A DNA stretch of 6,439 bases, from positions 1 through 6,439 of the forward strand of contig QMRW01000073.1 in NCBI GenBank assembly GCA_003650785.1, read 5' to 3'. Under the pieces are notes generated by a model, which was given only the letters and a program-made list of their open reading frames with translations, did no database searches and had not been told where the DNA came from. Below are positions 4,805 to 6,439 of the stretch, one piece after another; the first letter of the stretch is position 1; every line of letters starts with the position of its first letter. A program made the position numbers and the translations under genes. This stretch comes from Thermoprotei archaeon. Lineage in GTDB: Archaea; Thermoproteota; Thermoprotei; Thermofilales; B20-G17.

Positions 4805-6439
4805 ATGGAATACCTTGTAAGGGGTATATTAGAAGAGGTACGTAGACTAGTAGACTTTGGTGAAGTCCCTCCAGCTAGTGATGAGGAAAGGAAGATAGCT
4901 ACCTATGTGAAATACAAGTTCGAAGAGACAGATCTAGATCAAGTAGAGATTTTTGAGTTTAAGTCACTACTATGGTACGATCTAGGCTCATATTTACTCG
5001 CTAATGGACTAAGAATTAGTGCTGTAGCACTACCATATACCCTACCATCAGAAGTAGAGGGGAGACTAGTACACATAGGTCTTGGAATAGATCCTAAGGA
5101 TTGGAGAGAAAAAGATCTAGAGGGTAATATAGCTCTAATCCAGTTCTTTAAAGAGGATATCGATAGTGCTAAACACCAATATTTAGAAGCTGTAGAGAGA
5201 GGAGCTATAGGTGTAATATTCTACGATTTTGTCCCCGGAGGTACTCTAAGGAGGATAGTCATAACCGGAGTCCATGAATACCATTATGGACAATCTCCCC
5301 CTCCAGTAGTACCAGTCTTAGCTGTAAGTCTAGAGGATGGACTGAAGTTAAGAGAAATGTGTGGTAGGAGAGTTAGGTTGGTTTCAAATTCTGTAATAGT
5401 ACCAGAATCCATATCGATGAGTGTAATAGGTATACTCAATGGTAAAAGTGAAGAGGAGATACTGATCACAGCACATCATGATCACTGGCTTACAGGAGTT
5501 GGTGATAATTTAATTGGCACAGCCATACTAGTAGTATTGTCGAGATATCTGTGTAAACTTGATAGAAAGCGGAGTATAAAGTTGATTAGCTTCGGCTCAG
5601 AGGAGGCCGGGGCTCTTAACTTCTCACCCTGGTATTGGGCTCATGGATCTAGGGAATACGTGAGAGTGTATAAGAAGGAACTTGAGAATGTTCATGCAGT
5701 ACTAAATATAGATATCCTGACGAGGGGTAGTATAGTACTATACACAAGTGGACCAGAGTTTATATCCTTCATCAGAAACTTACCCGGGATTTTATATTAC
5801 TCTAAGATCACTTATGATATCCCCTACTTCGATAGCTTCACTTTTACAATGGAGGGAATACCATCACTAACGTTAAGTACTATGGAAGAGTACATCAACT
5901 ACTATCACACTAATAAGGATTCATTGAATAGGATAGATAGAACTACCTTAAGAAGAGGAGTTAGGATATTACTAACGCTGATAGAAGAACTTATTGTGAA
6001 AGGTTTCGAATTCGAATACAGTAGTATAGCCGACTATATCAGAGCTAAGTGTAATGGGTACGAATTGAGAGCACTCAATAGACTTAAAAATTTACTTAGT
6101 CAACCAGAAGCAAAGACCCTAGCTAGGACTCTCAAAAAGGTGTTAACTAGACCATACTTTAACGGAGACTATAGGTTGGATATAGGTCCCTTCAAAGCAG
6201 ACTTAGTCCCTCAACTCTCCATATTGAAGGATATTAGAAAGATTGAAATAGCTCTTGAATCATTGAAAAGAGGTAAAATTAAAGAGGGGATTAAGGAGAT
6301 AGAGAATATACCTAGAAGAAGAATAGCTCCAGGTACCGAGGAAGAATTACCCTCAATAAACGTAGTTCCTCTTGTAAAACTCTTAGAAAGTGGCTTTGTA
6401 GACTCAGTCATAAGAGTACTCAATGTACTCTCTAATACT
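4805..6439 (+). CDS. M28-family zinc aminopeptidase with PA-like domain (3' end cut off by window)
   Basis: An open frame runs 545 codons from ATG 4805 to the last base without a stop, so the C-terminus lies outside the window. The protein is an M28-family co-catalytic zinc peptidase, probably an aminopeptidase releasing amino acids from peptides. The full set of expected active-site residues is present: H224 and D226 in TAHHDHW, D234 in GVGDN (bridging metal ligand), E266 (general base) and E267 (metal ligand) in FGSEEAG, D303 in LNIDIL, and H368 in YYHTNKDS. Residues of about 82-200, with LEGNIALIQF, ERGAIGVIFYD and PVVPVLAVSLEDG, form the protease-associated (PA) insert seen in many M28 enzymes. 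Residues from about 400 on are a charged helical C-terminal region. There is no signal peptide, so it acts in the cytoplasm. It starts directly after the flavin reductase stop; GAGG at 4792-4795 is the likely ribosome site. Confidence 0.88.
   Translation, partial: MEYLVRGILEEVRRLVDFGEVPPASDEERKIATYVKYKFEETDLDQVEIFEFKSLLWYDLGSYLLANGLRISAVALPYTLPSEVEGRLVHIGLGIDPKDWREKDLEGNIALIQFFKEDIDSAKHQYLEAVERGAIGVIFYDFVPGGTLRRIVITGVHEYHYGQSPPPVVPVLAVSLEDGLKLREMCGRRVRLVSNSVIVPESISMSVIGILNGKSEEEILITAHHDHWLTGVGDNLIGTAILVVLSRYLCKLDRKRSIKLISFGSEEAGALNFSPWYWAHGSREYVRVYKKELENVHAVLNIDILTRGSIVLYTSGPEFISFIRNLPGILYYSKITYDIPYFDSFTFTMEGIPSLTLSTMEEYINYYHTNKDSLNRIDRTTLRRGVRILLTLIEELIVKGFEFEYSSIADYIRAKCNGYELRALNRLKNLLSQPEAKTLARTLKKVLTRPYFNGDYRLDIGPFKADLVPQLSILKDIRKIEIALESLKRGKIKEGIKEIENIPRRRIAPGTEEELPSINVVPLVKLLESGFVDSVIRVLNVLSNT

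Noticed and set aside
5284..5469. Open frame on the minus strand, 61 codons
   Set aside because: It is antisense to the M28 peptidase gene, with no ribosome site and shadow composition.
6211..6423. Open frame on the minus strand, 70 codons
   Set aside because: It is antisense to the C-terminal part of the M28 peptidase gene, which is open through the window end.

Overview
The window looks like a chromosomal segment of a low-GC hyperthermophilic archaeon, most likely a crenarchaeote (Thermoproteota, class Thermoprotei). The reasons are the gene families (a geranylgeranyl-reductase-type flavoprotein, a DUF84 NTPase, and an MJ1316/DUF504 protein, which is largely an archaeal family), the heavy use of AGA/AGG, ATA and CTA codons, GGTGAT-type ribosome sites, archaeal TATA boxes with very short leaders, and many CTAG tetranucleotides, which most bacteria avoid. 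No lineage more precise than this can be named from the sequence alone.

Layout, left to right. Positions 1-201 are AT-rich with no convincing gene; they hold a set of GTACTC/GAGTAC inverted repeats and an oligo-T run that could end the next transcript. At 202-864 (-) is a HAD-family phosphatase with its own TATA box. Divergent from it is a tight two-gene operon on the + strand: a MarC-family membrane protein (1077-1667) and a DUF84 inosine/xanthosine triphosphatase (1664-2257), joined by an ATGA stop/start overlap. This operon runs tail to tail into a geranylgeranyl-reductase-family FAD protein (2232-3398, -), with a 26-base overlap of coding sequence. Upstream of that, on the same strand, is a small MJ1316/DUF504 protein (3539-3799, -).

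The roughly 450 bases at 3800-4249 hold no intact gene. On the minus strand they contain what reads as a broken protein gene (about 3864-4198): coding-like segments spread over several frames, with an in-frame TAG in the last one. Facing it, a + strand pair starts: a flavin-reductase-like FMN protein (4250-4804) and, with no spacer, an M28-family zinc aminopeptidase with an inserted PA-like domain (4805 to beyond the window end; the 3' end is missing).

How they fit together: these are mostly housekeeping or metabolic functions in short transcription units. They are nucleotide-pool cleaning (DUF84), isoprenoid lipid saturation (GGR family), phosphoester hydrolysis (HAD), possible RNA-end recognition (MJ1316), peptide breakdown (M28) and a flavin-dependent reductase. 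No mobile element, CRISPR array, tRNA or rRNA was found. No clearly new multi-gene system is visible. The most interesting items are the decayed gene at 3864-4198, the near-symmetric TATA-like element between it and the flavin reductase gene, and the repeat cluster at 76-107.
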